NCBI GenBank assembly: GCA_963855995.1
Contig: OY979717.1
Location: forward strand, 62,001 to 126,000
Length of the DNA: 64,000 bases
Source: Muricea muricata
Taxonomy: Eukaryota; Cnidaria; Anthozoa; Malacalcyonacea; Plexauridae
Reading direction: 5' to 3'
Under the pieces are notes generated by a model. That model was not told where the DNA came from. It saw only the letters and a program-made list of their open reading frames with translations, and made no database searches. The translations under genes were made by a program, and so were the position numbers. Positions 62,879-64,000 of this stretch are shown here, in pieces (the stretch's first letter is position 1; each line of letters begins with the position of its first letter).

Positions 62879-63494
62879 TACATGGTGCTAGGAAATGCCC
62901 TCGTTCGCTGCACTCACTCTTAGGATATCATGTTCAACACTCGAAATAAATCTGGTATCTCTGCGACTCCGCGCACCATTTTAATATTATTAATATCATC
63001 CAATATCCGTACGTATATTAAACTGGTGAAATTCATAAACAAACCACGTAGTCGTACAGTCTGTACTCAGAAAAAATATTACCAATTCTATTTACCTCGC
63101 TACTTTCCGTCGATTCATGAATATTCAAGCCCTCATTATTAGAAAGCTCATCCATATCTAATGCATATCATCCAATATCTTCCATATTCATATTTTGACT
63201 CTTGTTAAAAAAGGAAGCCATGCTGAAATTACTTACCAGTACCTTTGATTGCGTTTAGCTTAGTAACCATGCCTTGGTTTCTGTTGTTGGTTTTTGAACA
63301 AATTTTGTCTGAAATAATACCTCTTTTATCTTAACCAACGCTGTGCCAATATCGTCTTTCATTTCAGTAACCTATTTCCTAATATTAAACTGAAAACCAC
63401 ATGCAGCTGCTTCCATGCCAACTGTGAATAGAGCCGGATTGATGACAGCTTTACCTGTTAAATTTGTTGGAATTAGGCATAATTGCATCCGGAG

Positions 63495-63517
63495 AAACGC
63501 ACAAATTTTGTGCGTTT
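63495..63517. other. 23-bp perfect palindrome
   Basis: Arms AAACGCACAAA and TTTGTGCGTTT separated by one T. It lies about 33 bases before the breakpoint at which the second reverse transcriptase fragment begins. Confidence 0.8.
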
Positions 63518-63549
63518 GACAACTTTTTTGGGCCGTGCGGATTCTCATG

Positions 63550-64000
63550 TTGGTCCACTTCTATTCTTATATTACATAAACGATTTACGAGGTAGTTTGG
63601 GGTTTTCGTCGGCAAGATTGTTTGCTGATGATACTACATTAACTGCCTCTGGTGAATCAGTTCTAGATGCTGAGGTGGCCATCAATCATGACCTTGCAAA
63701 TATCAAACAATGTCTCTCAGCAAATAAATTATCACTAAATCTTGTCAAAACTGAGTATTTATTAATCGGATCAAGGCATAACATAAATAACTTATTTCAT
63801 GCTCCCAAAGTGCATGTTGGTGACATGCCAATCAAAAGGGTGGAAGAAACAAAGGCACTTGGAGTCTATATTGATGAATATTTATCTTGGAATAAGCACA
63901 TTGAAATATTTCGAAGAAAATCTCATCCGGCATCGGGGCGGTCAGGAAACTAAAGCCTCATGTTGATCATAATATGTTAATATGTGCTTACAATGCACTA
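63550..64000 (+). pseudogene. non-LTR reverse transcriptase fragment, cut by window end
   Basis: Begins abruptly inside motif B (GPLLFLYYINDL), then FADDTTL (catalytic ADD box), LSANKLSLNLVKTEYLLIG, RVEETKALGVYIDEYLSWNKH. Near 63910 one A seems to be missing: the frame shifts from HIEIF to ISKKISSGIGAVRKLKPHVD, which continues to the window edge as NMLICAYNAL. The first 270 bases match 57420-57689 at about 98%, and this copy shows what the other would have contained beyond its breakpoint. The 5' half of the domain is missing. Confidence 0.85.

Larger units (their letters stand above)
60865..63549. other. AT-rich stretch without recognisable genes
   Basis: Only short frames (under 90 codons) with no family motif that I recognise. 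It holds a G12 run at 61749-61760, a diverged inverted copy of part of the 7.5-kb unit at 62781-62878, and a short perfect palindrome at 63495-63517. It could include an untranslated or intronic part of a gene lying outside the window, but nothing here shows it. Confidence 0.5.

Noticed and set aside
62930-63142. Frame of 70 codons as a small gene
   Set aside because: No start context, domain or homologous pattern; length is within chance expectation.

Overview
The window looks like repeat-dominated, AT-rich nuclear DNA from an animal, probably an invertebrate. The evidence is the fragments of CR1/Jockey/L2-like non-LTR reverse transcriptase, the tRNA-derived (SINE-like) pol III boxes, several MITE-type elements, degenerate CCCTAA (TTAGGG-type) motifs and the near absence of long reading frames. 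The retrotransposon and MITE styles remind me of cnidarian (coral or anemone) genomes, but that is an impression from memory. No intact host protein gene, rRNA gene, functional tRNA or CRISPR array was found.

Region 1 (1-18790) is a head-to-tail satellite with a monomer of about 622 bp, 30 anchor copies. It is already in progress at the left window edge. Every monomer carries, on the minus strand, a tRNA-like cassette (A box, B box, then a T-run). The array shows higher-order duplication blocks and a decayed right edge with an internal 84-bp duplication. It stops abruptly at 18790.

Region 2 (18791-55815) is a second tandem array with a unit of about 7.48-7.50 kb, five copies, the last truncated. 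Each unit is a mosaic of smaller repeats: a 10-bp telomere-like array, a tRNA-derived SINE-like head between 29-bp inverted repeats, a 519-bp foldback element, a 1.1-kb minisatellite (GGTACTATAGGTTTTATA-like), a 328-bp tandem block, a TA-flanked MITE, a short foldback, a MITE with a 10-bp target duplication, a retrotransposon-like 3' tail, and a reverse transcriptase C-terminal fragment. Units 2/3 and units 4/5 form close pairs, and unit 3 looks mosaic.

Region 3 (55816-64000) holds a CGCGCC-rich simple repeat, a 5'-truncated non-LTR element with an uninterrupted C-terminal frame (56126-56653), a frameshifted reverse transcriptase (57060-57689), a 3.17-kb Foldback-like element (57692-60862) whose long inverted arms contain 127-bp tandem repeats and which is flanked by TA, then about 2.7 kb of unassigned AT-rich DNA, and finally a second reverse transcriptase fragment running off the window.

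Nothing here works as a gene set. The window records satellite amplification, nested transposon insertion and unequal exchange, as expected of heterochromatic, subtelomeric or similar accessory DNA. The location is inference.
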